A stretch of 64,000 bases of DNA from Microvirga subterranea (GCF_003350535.1 NZ_QQBB01000009.1:1-64000), one strand, 5' to 3'. Counted from the stretch's first letter, positions 1-9,691 are shown. The notes: generated from the letters alone by a model not told the origin. A program made the numbers and translations.

Positions 1-3000
1 GTGCCCTGGTTGCGGCCTTCGTAGACCCGGTCGGCGCGGTCGTCGACGTCGTAGGTGTCGTTGCCGCGTCCGCCCCACATGTGGTCGGCGCCGGCATCGC
101 CGCACAGGCGGTCGTGGCCGTCATGGCCGTAGAGGCGATCGTCGCCGCCGCCGCCATAGAGGCGGTCGTGGCCCTTCTCGCCGTAGAGGCGGTCATGGCC
201 GTCGCCGCCCCAGAGCCGGTCGTGACCTCGGCCGCCCTGGCACACCAAGTTCTCGGGCACCGCAGGCGTCGCCGGAACCGGCTGCTCCACCATCGGAGGC
301 TGCTCGGCCGGAGGCTGCTCGACGGGTGGATGCTCCGCGGGCGGCTGGGCCGGATTCGACGTCTCCTCGCTCACCACGATCGTGACCTTGCCCTGGTCGT
401 GGCCGCCGTTGCTGTCCTCGACCCGGTAGGTGAAGGAGGCGGTGCCGGTGAAGCCGGCCTTCGGCGTGAAGCTGAGCGTGCCGTCGTCGTTGAGCACCAC
501 CGTCCCGTGCTCGTCCTCATCGACCGCGACCACGCACAGCGCATCGCCATCCGGGTCGCTGTCGTTGGCGAGCAGATCCGCCACGGTGAGGTTGAGCACC
601 CCGCCCTTCTTGACCGTGAAGGTGTCATCACCGGCGACCGGCCGGCCTGACGGCGAATGGTGCATGTCATCGTCGTCCGCGCATTCGCGGATCATCGGCT
701 CCTGCGCCTCCTCACAGCGGTAGGTGACGGAGTGGGCATCGCTCGCGAGGGTGATCGTGCCGTTGGCGTTGACCGTCCGGGTGTAGTCCCCGACCGTCCT
801 GCCCGGCGCCAGCTCGACCACGTCCTGCTGACGCAGGGTGCCCACAATGGTGTCGTGGCCGCCATTGGAGCGGAACACGATCCGGTGCGCCGAGGACAGG
901 GCCGAGATGTCGACCGTGTCGTCGCCTTCGTTGCCGTCGATGGTAATCGTGCTGAAGTTCAGGCTCGTCCCGTTGAAGTTGCCGACGACCTGGATCGTGT
1001 CACCGCCGCTCGCGCCGCCGGTCGAACCGCCCGGCGAAGTCACCTGAAGGGTGTTGACGCGGATCTCCTCGATGTTGTCAAGCTCGGCGATCACGACGCC
1101 GTCCCGAGCGATCACGATCTCCGTGTTGCCCGCGAGCGTGAGACCGTTGATGGCCGCCAGGGCCGCCGTACGGCTGTAGATCGTGAAGGTCTCCGCCCCG
1201 GCCGATCCGTTCAGCTGGTAGGTGTCGATGCCCGCTCCGCCATCGACACGATCGCGTCCGTCGGTGCCGCCGACCTGAACGATGAGGTCGCTGCCGTCGC
1301 CGCCGTTGACCGTGTCGTTGCCGGCACCGCCCACCAGAATGTCGTTGCCGCCATTTCCGTTGAGCGTGTCGTTGCCGGCATGCCCGAGAAGGATGTCGGC
1401 CCGATTGGCGCTGAATAAGGTGCCGCCCGTTAGAGTCTGCGCGGTATTCATGCCGTTGTTCAGCGTGTACGTCACGCCAGCGAAGCGCAGCTGCTCGATC
1501 GACGTGAGCGTATCCGAGCCTTCCGTTCCGGTCCGATCCGTCATGGTGATCTGGCCGGATGCGTTCAGGCCGTAATCGTAGTCTCCCGCCGGCCCGGCAT
1601 AAACCGCCACGTCCGTACCGGAGCCGCCGTTGAGCGTGTCGTTGCCGGCACCTCCGTTCAGGACGTCATTGCCGCCGGCGCCATTGAGGCTGTCGTTGCC
1701 GTCGTTGCCGTTGAGCACGTCATTGCCGCCGAAGATGAAAAGGAACGGGTCGACACCGTCGCCGATGTCGTCGCCGGCAGTACCGTTAAGAGTATTATCC
1801 GCTGCGGCGTTGCCGTCCCAGTTCACGCCCACCGGCCGGGTCGCCACAGACGCGACGGATTCCGCGTTGCCGCCGGCATCGGTGAAGCTCACCACCACCC
1901 GCAGCTGGAGCCCGGCCTGAGCACCGAAGGCGGTTCCGGCCAGATCCTGCGGGGTGAAGGTCGCTCCCGTCGCATCGGCGATGTTGTTCCACGTCGTTCC
2001 GTTGGCCGAGGATTGCCATTGATAGGAAAAGGCGCCGAGCCCATTGCCGTCCTGGATGCTGCTGACATCGACCGTTAGAGGCTGGCCCTCGGTGGGCGTC
2101 AGGTCGCTGATGACCGGCACGCCCGTGGCGGGCTTGTTGATGAGGTTGTCGACATCGAACTCGACCGTGCCGCCGTTTCCGTCCGAGAACCGCAGGCGTT
2201 CGACATTGAAGAGCCGATCGATGCCATCCGAAACCCGGTTCTGCTGAGTGATCGGATCGACCTGTGCCGAGACGGTGACGTGCTCGACGGTGACGCTTCC
2301 GTCGTCGTTGAGCGTGAAGGTGTAGTTGTCCCTCACGTCCCAGTAGACCGCGACGTCCTTGTCGGCTGCCTGGCCGCCATCGACGATCTCGCGGGCGATC
2401 GAGAGCTGGCCCGGATTGAGGGTCCGGTCGAACATCGTCTGCTGCAGCGTCTTGCCGCCGAACAGCGGCTGTGCACCTGCAGCCACCTCACCCTTCACGT
2501 AGTCAGATTCGCGGTAGATCTTCGAGTCCATCCCGTCAGCGGTGTAGTAGACTTGGTCGCCGCTGGCGTCCAAGATCGGCTTGCGATCGGCATCCAGAGC
2601 CTGGATGCGGATGCGGACGTTGAGCCACTTGTCGCCGTCGATAATGTCGTTGCCGCCGCCGCCGGTGATCGTATCGCTTCCGGCGCCGCCAAGGAGGATG
2701 TCAGAGGCATCGGACGTATCCATCACGACGACTTCTGCCTTGCCGTCGGCACCGAAGACGGTGGTGCGCTGCAGGTGGGCCACGAGACCCTCGAGCCCCT
2801 TGATCAGATGAAGGTTCTTCTCGAGCAGTGCGTTGGAATAGGATTCCAGCGGAGAGCCGGGCTGAACCTCGGCCGCATTGCCGTTCGCATCATATCCACC
2901 CAGGACGACGTCGCGGCCGGTTAGCGTGTCGCTGAACTTCCAACCCGACAGACCTTCGACGAGGTCGAAGCGATCCCGGAGGATGTTGTTCTGCTGGTTC

Positions 3001-6000
3001 TGGAAGATCGTGATCCGCATGTCCGACTCTGCGGCCTGGTGGTGACCCTTGTGGATCGCCCAGTCGAAGCCGGCCATGCCGTTGTTGCGCTCGATCCCCT
3101 CGTTCTGGAACATGATGTCGTCGCCGGATTCGGCGTCGTAGTCGTTGTCGTTCCCCCGTCCGTTCAGGACGTCGTGGCCGATGATCGTCGAGTTGAAGAA
3201 CAGCTCGGAGTTCTCACCTGCGAGAGTATCGAAGCTCTCGCCGCCCTCGATCCAGTCGTCGCCCTCATTGCCCGCCAGGAAGCTGATGCCGGTGCCGCCG
3301 CGGATGAAGTCGTTGCCCAGGCCGCCGGAGACGTTCTTGGCCTCCGTGCCGCCGAAGATGAAGTCCTGGCCGCTGCCGCCGAAGACGAGGTCGAGACCGC
3401 TGCCCGGGTTGATGACGTCGTTGCCCGCATCGCCATGGATCACGTCGGCCGCGCCGATGTCGGTGCCGCTGTCGGTGATGATGTCGTCGCCGTCGCCGCC
3501 GTGGAGATGGTCGACGCCGTAGCCGCCTTCGAGGCTGTCGTCGCCGCCGTCGCCCCAGAGTGTGTCGTCGCCCTCCCCGCCGATCAAGGTGTCGTTCTCG
3601 TCCGTGCCGCCGAGCACGACGTGATCGGTGCCGGTGTAGCGCAGGTAGTCCGTATCATTGTCCCCATCGAGGTCCTTGCGGATCACCATCGGGCTGATGG
3701 ATTGGAGGATCGGGTTCGAGTGGGTCGGGTCAGCTCCGATCTGCTTGGCCATATCCATTTCGAGGATGTAATCCGCCGTCTGGAAGGCCGCGCCGTTGAC
3801 ATGGGTCGAGTTTCCGTCGCCGAGGCTGGTGTTGCGCATGATGAGCTGCGCAAAGGAGTCCGCCTCGAGCTCGTTGAGAAGGTTCAGGCCCTGCGTGCGG
3901 CTGAGATAGTAGAACCGGTCGCCCGCCTGGAGCTGCTCCATCTGGTACTCGAACACGTAGGTGAAGGTGGAACCCAGCATGGAGCCGAACGTCATCTTCT
4001 TCTCGGCAAGGCCGCCGATCCAGAAGTCGACTGTGTCGAGGCCTGTGATGGTCGGGCCATTGGCCGCGTTGGCCCAGGCGCCGGTGCCATTGAGGAAGTC
4101 CAGTCGATCGGCTGGAGCCCCGGTTCCTCCGAGCACGAGAGCGGTTGCCGCCGCGCGCTTCGCCTCGAGCGTCGTCGCAGCCGTGATCGAGGCGTGAGTG
4201 CCGTAAGCCGCGATGAAGTTGATCACCGAGGCCGGGTTCTTGAGCGACAGCGCGAAGTCGTGCCAGCTCTCGTAAGGCTTGACACGGCTGTCGTGGGTGT
4301 CGGCGTAGAACTGACGCCGGGCCTCGTTGAGCGAGGGCACACCCGTCTCACGGGCACGGGCGATGTTGAGCGCGCCGAGGTCGAGTGGGAGGCCGACCAG
4401 ATTGTTGCGCAGGGCGCCCGTCAGGAACTCGTCGATCTCGTTGCCGGCTTGGCGCGTCATGCCGCGCAGGATCGCACCGGCCGCCTCGTCCGGGTTCGTG
4501 CCAGCGGCCCCGAAGGCGATCGGGTTGAGGAAGGCGTCGATCAGGCCAATCTGACTCTGAGTCGGGCCGTTCTGGCCCATCGAGATGATGTCGATGTTCT
4601 CGTTGAGCATCGAGTGGCCAAAGCGATAAACCACGTGGGCGAACTCGGCCACGATGGCGCCACTGACGGTCGTGGTGTTCGAGAACAGGAAAGGATCCAC
4701 ATCCGGCGCGACGGCACGGGCGAATTCCTCGAACACGAGATGCTGATAGACCATCTCCGTCGAGAAGCGCGCAGCCTGGAACAGGCGCTCGCCATCCCAG
4801 ACCAGGGCATTGATCTCGGCCTGCGTGGTCGGGAGCGCCGTCACGTCTGTGAGCAGCCACTCGTTCAGGAAGGCCAGGTCGCCGGATTCGAGCGCGACCT
4901 TCTTCGTCTCCTCGATCATCCGGTTGTGCTCGGAGTGGAAGACGTGGTGGATCGACGTCAGGCCGATATTTTCGTTGCCGCGGCCGTCACCCACGATCAC
5001 ATGCTTGTCGAGCAGCTCGTTGTCGTAGGTCAGGTTGAAGCCGAATACGTTGGGAACGATCGGATTGCCTGCGATATTGTCAGCATCCGGCGCGATCGCG
5101 ATATCGGGCGTCGTCAGATTGCGGTCGTGGTCGATGAAACCCGGCACAGCCGTATGGGCGATGTCGTTCAGAAAGGCGCGTCCCGCCGAGTGGGCCTGCG
5201 AAGCCGCTGCGGGAGTGCCGATGTTTCCCTCGACGAACCCGGCAGAGGTCACGAGCTGCGGGAAGCCGTTGGCGCCGCGGACGAACTCACCATAAAGGTC
5301 CGTCAGAATGGCCGGAACCCGCAGCACGTCCGCATCGGTCAGCTCGATCCCGAGGATGGTCTTGGCCTGCAGCTTCACATCGGCCCAGGTGGCCGGACCG
5401 CCATTGGCGCCTTCGAGCATGCGGCCGGTCGCCATCGGCTTGCCATCGACGAGCGCATATTCACGCAGGAAGACCTGGTGGGACGGATTGGACGTGTAGA
5501 CCTGATTGAGGTCGATCCAAGGGGTCGTCTCGTTGCGGTGGTCGACGGTATCGTCAGCCGTGCCCATCTGCCCGTCGGCGCCCGAGCCCTTCACCGGAGT
5601 TGCGCGCGTCAGCACCATGAAATTGGTGGGGCTGCCGGGCACGTAGAGCGGATCGTCCGGCTGGAGCGGGATGTACACGCTGCCATTGTCGCCCTTGCTG
5701 ACGAGATCGAGACCGTGGTCGAAGAACTGGCCGAACAGGGTGAAGAACCCGTTGAACGGCGCGGTGTCGCCGAGGTCGGCGGACACGTTGGGAAGCACGA
5801 CGCTGCCGTTCTCCACGACGACGTCGTATTGGCCCAACTTGGCGTTCAGGTCCGCCTGAGCGGCCGCAACGGCTGCGGCACCTTCGCTATTCGCCTCCTG
5901 TGCGTCGTCAAGAGCCTGCTGGGCATCCGCTACCTCGGCATCGGCCGCCTGCGACAACTCCTGCGCCTGAGAAGCCGTCTCGCTGGAAGCCAGGGCTTTC

Positions 6001-6791
6001 GTCTGAGCATTGGTCGCGGCGGTCTCCTTGGCGTCCAGTTCGAGCGCCGCAGTCTCGAGAGCGGCGAACGCAGCATCGATCTCGGCCTGCTGCTCGGAGG
6101 TCGGAATGCCGTCGATCGCCAGCGCAAGCAGCGCGTCCTGGGCGGCATCGACGCCTTGCTGCGCGAGAGCGACCTCGGCCAACGCGGCATCGTAGGCGGC
6201 CTGATCCGCTTCCGCCTGCTCTTGCGCAGCAGCAGCATCCGCCGCTGCCGTCGCCGCATCGGCTTCTGCTTCTTGCAGAGCCTGTTGCAGCGCAACGATT
6301 TCTGCAGGCGTTGGGCCGGCATTGGCAATGGCGGTATCGAGCGCCACCTTGGCAGCGCGGATCGCGCTGACGGCAGCCGTAAGGTCGGCATCCGCAACGC
6401 CGGCATAGCTCAGCGCGGCATAGATGGCAGCCGGGTTGTCGAGGGACTGGTCGCCGATCAGGTTCGAGATGATGCGCGGGTCGGCATCGTACACGGTGCC
6501 GGGATTCTGATAGCTCGTCGTCTGTCCGCTCCTGGGATTCACATCGGCCGGCACATACTTCGGATCAAGCAGGCGCGGCATGATCTGGTCGGCGGCGCCA
6601 TCGTATTCATGGCCTGGGATCAGATTGTTGTAGCTGCCATCCACCGTGCGCAAGCCATAGGGCAGCAGGTGATGGCTGACCAACTGGCTCAGAGGGGTCG
6701 ATCCGGGACCGTCATGAGCCACGGAATTGGCCTCTGCGATCTTGATCTGCTTCAGGATGAATTCGAGGTCATGCTTGACGATGTGCACCAT
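1..6791 (-). CDS. Giant heme peroxidase with RTX calcium-binding repeats (3' end beyond window)
   Basis: The frame is open from the ATG at 6791 to the left edge, so at least 2263 residues are present and the C-terminus is missing. Residues 1-140 and 315-900 match the bacterial branch of the animal heme peroxidase (cyclooxygenase-like) family. The distal motif FGQFFDHGLDL holds His359, the distal arginine motif DGRGNEN holds Arg604, and the proximal motif YRFGHSML holds His726. Residues about 146-315 are an Ala/Gln/Glu-rich, coiled-coil-like insert inside the catalytic domain. Then come RTX repeats (about 1050-1225), an Ig-like domain (about 1555-1650), more RTX (about 1665-1845), a cadherin/VCBS-like domain (about 2050-2135), a Pro-Glu-rich linker (about 2145-2183) and a last RTX block. 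No N-terminal signal peptide is seen. RTX proteins normally leave through type I secretion with a C-terminal signal, which would lie outside the window. Family members oxidise small substrates with H2O2; the substrate here is unknown. Confidence 0.9.
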   Translation of the reverse strand, partial: MVHIVKHDLEFILKQIKIAEANSVAHDGPGSTPLSQLVSHHLLPYGLRTVDGSYNNLIPGHEYDGAADQIMPRLLDPKYVPADVNPRSGQTTSYQNPGTVYDADPRIISNLIGDQSLDNPAAIYAALSYAGVADADLTAAVSAIRAAKVALDTAIANAGPTPAEIVALQQALQEAEADAATAAADAAAAQEQAEADQAAYDAALAEVALAQQGVDAAQDALLALAIDGIPTSEQQAEIDAAFAALETAALELDAKETAATNAQTKALASSETASQAQELSQAADAEVADAQQALDDAQEANSEGAAAVAAAQADLNAKLGQYDVVVENGSVVLPNVSADLGDTAPFNGFFTLFGQFFDHGLDLVSKGDNGSVYIPLQPDDPLYVPGSPTNFMVLTRATPVKGSGADGQMGTADDTVDHRNETTPWIDLNQVYTSNPSHQVFLREYALVDGKPMATGRMLEGANGGPATWADVKLQAKTILGIELTDADVLRVPAILTDLYGEFVRGANGFPQLVTSAGFVEGNIGTPAAASQAHSAGRAFLNDIAHTAVPGFIDHDRNLTTPDIAIAPDADNIAGNPIVPNVFGFNLTYDNELLDKHVIVGDGRGNENIGLTSIHHVFHSEHNRMIEETKKVALESGDLAFLNEWLLTDVTALPTTQAEINALVWDGERLFQAARFSTEMVYQHLVFEEFARAVAPDVDPFLFSNTTTVSGAIVAEFAHVVYRFGHSMLNENIDIISMGQNGPTQSQIGLIDAFLNPIAFGAAGTNPDEAAGAILRGMTRQAGNEIDEFLTGALRNNLVGLPLDLGALNIARARETGVPSLNEARRQFYADTHDSRVKPYESWHDFALSLKNPASVINFIAAYGTHASITAATTLEAKRAAATALVLGGTGAPADRLDFLNGTGAWANAANGPTITGLDTVDFWIGGLAEKKMTFGSMLGSTFTYVFEYQMEQLQAGDRFYYLSRTQGLNLLNELEADSFAQLIMRNTSLGDGNSTHVNGAAFQTADYILEMDMAKQIGADPTHSNPILQSISPMVIRKDLDGDNDTDYLRYTGTDHVVLGGTDENDTLIGGEGDDTLWGDGGDDSLEGGYGVDHLHGGDGDDIITDSGTDIGAADVIHGDAGNDVINPGSGLDLVFGGSGQDFIFGGTEAKNVSGGLGNDFIRGGTGISFLAGNEGDDWIEGGESFDTLAGENSELFFNSTIIGHDVLNGRGNDNDYDAESGDDIMFQNEGIERNNGMAGFDWAIHKGHHQAAESDMRITIFQNQQNNILRDRFDLVEGLSGWKFSDTLTGRDVVLGGYDANGNAAEVQPGSPLESYSNALLEKNLHLIKGLEGLVAHLQRTTVFGADGKAEVVVMDTSDASDILLGGAGSDTITGGGGNDIIDGDKWLNVRIRIQALDADRKPILDASGDQVYYTADGMDSKIYRESDYVKGEVAAGAQPLFGGKTLQQTMFDRTLNPGQLSIAREIVDGGQAADKDVAVYWDVRDNYTFTLNDDGSVTVEHVTVSAQVDPITQQNRVSDGIDRLFNVERLRFSDGNGGTVEFDVDNLINKPATGVPVISDLTPTEGQPLTVDVSSIQDGNGLGAFSYQWQSSANGTTWNNIADATGATFTPQDLAGTAFGAQAGLQLRVVVSFTDAGGNAESVASVATRPVGVNWDGNAAADNTLNGTAGDDIGDGVDPFLFIFGGNDVLNGNDGNDSLNGAGGNDVLNGGAGNDTLNGGSGTDVAVYAGPAGDYDYGLNASGQITMTDRTGTEGSDTLTSIEQLRFAGVTYTLNNGMNTAQTLTGGTLFSANRADILLGHAGNDTLNGNGGNDILVGGAGNDTVNGGDGSDLIVQVGGTDGRDRVDGGAGIDTYQLNGSAGAETFTIYSRTAALAAINGLTLAGNTEIVIARDGVVIAELDNIEEIRVNTLQVTSPGGSTGGASGGDTIQVVGNFNGTSLNFSTITIDGNEGDDTVDISALSSAHRIVFRSNGGHDTIVGTLRQQDVVELAPGRTVGDYTRTVNANGTITLASDAHSVTYRCEEAQEPMIRECADDDDMHHSPSGRPVAGDDTFTVKKGGVLNLTVADLLANDSDPDGDALCVVAVDEDEHGTVVLNDDGTLSFTPKAGFTGTASFTYRVEDSNGGHDQGKVTIVVSEETSNPAQPPAEHPPVEQPPAEQPPMVEQPVPATPAVPENLVCQGGRGHDRLWGGDGHDRLYGEKGHDRLYGGGGDDRLYGHDGHDRLCGDAGADHMWGGRGNDTYDVDDRADRVYEGRNQG

Positions 6792-7197
6792 GGGAGTCCT
6801 GCCCTTGCTCGTGCCGCAAACATGGCGGCGCCTGGGCACATCTTGGGCAGAATTACGAACGCTTAACTATACGGTCTGAAGCCTCGGAAGTGGTCGGTGA
6901 ACGGAGGTCCGAGTCTGGTCGGTTCGCGGACTCGGACTTTGGTCGGTATAGGGCTTTGGTCCGACTAGGATCCTGCTCTGACAAGCTCTATTTCCCTCCG
7001 GTTCGTTGGTTTGGGTCGGGTGACAGAGCACTAGGAATGCGGAGATGCGGGCGGATCTGGGACAATCCGTCGGACCGAACCTACCCCTTTCGAGTAGGGT
7101 CGACCCGCGCCGAGAGCGACGTCTACTCTAGAAAAAGCTCTTATTCTGCCTGAATGTTGAGGCGGAGCATCGGCTCGGAAAACGGGAGAATGCGGCA
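6792..7197. other. Divergent intergenic region between peroxidase and sensor kinase
   Basis: This is a 406-base gap between two divergent genes. I see no convincing gene in it: the one short plus-strand open frame (6890-7153) has no family resemblance and no clear ribosome binding site. The gap holds three GGTCGGT repeats and a 9-bp inverted repeat (listed separately), so it is probably the promoter and operator region for one or both flanking genes. Confidence 0.6.
6892..6947. promoter_or_regulatory. Three phased GGTCGGT repeats with a 9-bp inverted repeat
   Basis: GGTCGGT occurs at 6892-6898, 6917-6923 and 6941-6947, with start-to-start spacings of 25 and 24 bases. GTCCGAGTC at 6907-6915 and its exact reverse complement GACTCGGAC at 6929-6937 flank the middle copy, 13 bases apart. 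Evenly phased repeats in a divergent promoter region suggest cooperative binding of a regulator. No known operator consensus was recognised. The neighbouring NarL-type regulator is one candidate binder, by position only. Confidence 0.4.
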
Positions 7198-8619
7198 GTG
7201 TACGCATCCTATGGAATGAAGCTGGGAGACGTGCGCAGGCCGTCCTCTCGGCTCAGGGGCAGCCTTGCACAGCAATTCCTTCTCGTGGCCTTCGGCGTCA
7301 TGCTGGCCGGCATGCTCGCCATGGGGATCCTGGTCTCCAAGACGATCGAGCGAGGCGTCGCCGAGGTGAACGCGGCATCCGCCGCACTCTTCATCAACAA
7401 TTTCGTCGCTCCCCACCTGCAGGAACTGGCCTCCGGCGACAAACTTTCCGAACAGAGCATCCGAAACCTCAGGCAGGCGCTGGCAAGGCCGGCGGTCATG
7501 GACCACGTCACATCGATCCGGATCTGGAAGCGGGACGGCCTGATCGTGTACAGCTCCGAACCGGAACTCATCGGCCGGACTTTTCCTCTCAACCCCAACC
7601 CGCGCAGGGCGTGGCTGGGAACGGTCGCTGTGGAGTTCGACGACCTTTTCCACGAGGAAGATGCGCGGGATCGTGCGACCGGGCTGCCCTTGCTCGAAGT
7701 GTTCGCGCCGATCCGCGACACGGACCAGGGCAACGTCATCGCCGTCGTCGAGTTTCATGAGCGCGCCGAAGCGCTGAAGGCGGAACTTGCCGAATCCCAA
7801 TGGAGGATCTGGATCTCGACCGCCATCATCACGCTTGCCATGATGGCAGTCCTTTTCTCGATCGTCGCGCGTGGGAGCCGGACCATCGACGAGCAGCGTG
7901 CGGCTCTGACGAAGAGGGTGGCCCAGCTCTCCGAATTGCTGCAGCAGAACCGGCTGCTTCGGACACGGGTCGAACGTGCCGCCCGCAATGCGACCGAAGA
8001 TAACGAGCGCGTCATCCGGCGCCTAGGATACGATCTGCACGACGGCATCGCGCAGCTCATCGGCCTGGCCCTTCTGCGGCTCGATCGCGTCCAGGGCACC
8101 GAGAAGGATCGTGACAACCTCAAGAAGATTCACAAGGCCCTGTCGGACGCCATCAACGACATCCGGAACGTCTGTCGCGGGCTGCTTCTTCCGGAAGTTC
8201 AGGAATTTTCGTTGCGGGATGCGCTCACCTTCATGATCCGCCATCATGAGCGCCGCACGAGTACGGCCGTGACGTGCACGTTCGGAGACCTTCCCGAGGA
8301 ATCGCCGCAATATGTGAAGATCGCCTTGTGCCGCTTCGTTCAGGAAGGCCTGAACAATTCCTTCAAGCACGCGGGCGGCGCGGGGCAGCAGGTCATTGCG
8401 CACTGGGACGGCCGGACGGTCCTCATCGAGGTCGCCGATCAAGGTCCCGGGATGAGCACTGCCGACGGCAAAACCGGCGAGGGCAGACTTGGTTTGGCCG
8501 GCTTGTGTGACCGGCTTGAAAGCATCGGCGGAGAGCTGTTCTTGGACACTGCGCCAGGTTCCGGAACGCGGATCCGCGCATCCCTACCCCTGACATTGGG
8601 AGCCTCAGATGGAGAATAA
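7198..8619 (+). CDS. NarX/DegS-type membrane sensor histidine kinase
   Basis: This is a 473-residue kinase for signal transduction across the inner membrane. Membrane segments at about 23-46 and 202-224 enclose a periplasmic sensor domain of roughly 155 residues that I cannot assign to a ligand. A coiled-coil linker follows, then a HisKA_3-type H-box (DLHDGIAQLIG, phospho-acceptor His281). The HATPase domain has an N-box near 382 (QEGLNNSFKHAG), ADQGPGM and a GLAGLCDRLESIGG G-box. The start is GTG with GGGAG upstream; an in-frame ATG at 7216 is the alternative. Its last 11 bases overlap the response regulator gene, so the two are surely co-translated partners. The signal is unknown. The divergent position next to the peroxidase makes that gene a possible target. 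Confidence 0.9.
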   Translation: MYASYGMKLGDVRRPSSRLRGSLAQQFLLVAFGVMLAGMLAMGILVSKTIERGVAEVNAASAALFINNFVAPHLQELASGDKLSEQSIRNLRQALARPAVMDHVTSIRIWKRDGLIVYSSEPELIGRTFPLNPNPRRAWLGTVAVEFDDLFHEEDARDRATGLPLLEVFAPIRDTDQGNVIAVVEFHERAEALKAELAESQWRIWISTAIITLAMMAVLFSIVARGSRTIDEQRAALTKRVAQLSELLQQNRLLRTRVERAARNATEDNERVIRRLGYDLHDGIAQLIGLALLRLDRVQGTEKDRDNLKKIHKALSDAINDIRNVCRGLLLPEVQEFSLRDALTFMIRHHERRTSTAVTCTFGDLPEESPQYVKIALCRFVQEGLNNSFKHAGGAGQQVIAHWDGRTVLIEVADQGPGMSTADGKTGEGRLGLAGLCDRLESIGGELFLDTAPGSGTRIRASLPLTLGASDGE

Positions 8620-9274
8620 GATTCGGGTCGGCATCGTCGACGACCATCCTCTCTACCGGGACGGGGTCGTTTTCGCCCTGGAGTCTGAGCCGGACATCGA
8701 GGTCGTCGGCCAAGGCGAGACCGCGGAAGACGCATTTCAGATCGCCCGCGACAGCGCGCCGGACATCCTGTTGCTCGACATGAATATGCCGGGCGGAGGG
8801 CTCAACGCCGTCTCGAAGATCTCCCTGCGCTGCTCGTCGACGAAGACCTTGATGTTGACAGTGGTGGATGACGAGGATGGCGTTCGCACCGCCCTGAGGC
8901 GGGGCGCGCGGGGCTATCTGCTCAAGGGCACCACGAGTTCGGAACTCGTCAAGGCGATCCGTGTCGTCAGCAAGGGCCAGAACTACGTCTCTCCCAACTT
9001 CGCAGCCCAATTGTTCAAGGGGCGCGACGAGCGCGGCAGCTCCGTCGAGAAGGCCGCGAAGACGTTTCCGGAACTCTCCAGCCGAGAGGAGCAGATTCTG
9101 AGTCTCCTGGTTCAGGGCCTCAGCAACAGGCTCATCGGAAACGAGCTGGGTCTGACCGAGAAAACCGTCAAAGGTTATGTCACGGTCATCATGGAGAAGC
9201 TCAACGTCCGCAACAGGGTCGAGGCAGCGATGCTGGCTGCGGAGCGCATGGGAGAAGATCGGCCTCGCTCATAG
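8609..9274 (+). CDS. NarL/FixJ-type response regulator
   Basis: This 221-residue protein has an N-terminal receiver domain (acidic pair Asp11-Asp12, phospho-acceptor Asp57 in LLLDMNMPGGG) and a C-terminal LuxR-type helix-turn-helix at about 150-215 (ELSSREEQILSLLVQG, then GLTEKTVKGYVTVIMEKL). It is the partner of the upstream histidine kinase, with which it overlaps by 11 bases. LuxR-type regulators of this class bind DNA as dimers once phosphorylated. Targets cannot be read from the sequence. Total length and layout are normal for the family. Confidence 0.92.
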   Translation: MENKIRVGIVDDHPLYRDGVVFALESEPDIEVVGQGETAEDAFQIARDSAPDILLLDMNMPGGGLNAVSKISLRCSSTKTLMLTVVDDEDGVRTALRRGARGYLLKGTTSSELVKAIRVVSKGQNYVSPNFAAQLFKGRDERGSSVEKAAKTFPELSSREEQILSLLVQGLSNRLIGNELGLTEKTVKGYVTVIMEKLNVRNRVEAAMLAAERMGEDRPRS

Positions 9275-9289
9275 GTCGGCTATTCCCTA

Positions 9290-9322
9290 AAGCCGGAGCG
9301 CTAAAAGCGGCGTCGCCGGCTT
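9290..9322 (+). terminator. Weak candidate stem-loop after the two-component operon
   Basis: AAGCCGG (9290-9296) and CCGGCTT (9316-9322) are perfect 7-bp arms round a 19-base loop, starting 15 bases after the regulator stop. No run of T follows directly; a short TTTT lies about 10 bases further. It may be a terminator or only a chance stem. Confidence 0.3.
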
Positions 9323-9454
9323 GCGGACGATTTTACGCGCGACTTTAGTCTCGGTCAGAGAGAGGCCGGATGTAGTCACGGCGAATGCAAGCTCCATCGT
9401 CATCAGGGGGCCTGCGATCATGCGAAATACTCCTTCTGCGCGAGCCGAGGCGCC

Positions 9455-9676
9455 CTACACCCGTGCCGTCATGATCGAGACGGCGACACCGACGATGAGT
9501 GGCACCCTGGATGTCGAGCGCCCGATCCGGTGCCGCTCAGCGGGTCTGATCCGGCGCATATCCGACATCTCGCGCACCGGACGTGCGGGTCTCCCCTCCG
9601 GCGGGGCCAGAACGGACCGCAGGAACGCCATAGCCTCGTCGTTGTCGTTGAGCACACTCGCATCGAAAACCGGCAT
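9455..9676 (-). CDS. Small hypothetical protein (73 aa)
   Basis: The protein starts MPVFDASVLNDNDEAM and ends with a short hydrophobic stretch (VPLIVGVAVSIM). The start at 9676 is chosen because a strong GGAGG (plus-strand CCTCC at 9683-9687) sits six bases upstream; a longer frame from 9691 lacks this. I recognise no domain. The C-terminal hydrophobic segment could be a single membrane anchor. It follows another short minus-strand frame. Overlapping plus-strand frames are the alternative, but they have no comparable ribosome binding site. Confidence 0.5.
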   Translation of the reverse strand: MPVFDASVLNDNDEAMAFLRSVLAPPEGRPARPVREMSDMRRIRPAERHRIGRSTSRVPLIVGVAVSIMTARV

Positions 9677-9691
9677 GACCGACCTCCGCAT

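Noticed and set aside
81..2924. Plus-strand frames over the RTX region, and the many regular GC-rich repeats there, which look array-like
   Set aside because: The regular spacing is the nonapeptide coding period of RTX repeats on the minus strand. There are no identical repeats with unique spacers, so this is not a CRISPR array and not a separate gene.
3039..6866. A 1275-residue open frame on the plus strand
   Set aside because: It is antisense to the heme peroxidase, in the frame opened by the codon bias of the minus strand. Its translation is a low-complexity Val/Arg/Asp/Glu mixture without any domain, whereas the minus strand encodes a clear peroxidase with intact heme residues.
6890..7153. 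An 87-residue plus-strand frame before the sensor kinase
   Set aside because: No ribosome binding site and no family resemblance; it covers the repeat-rich control region and ends just before the kinase gene.
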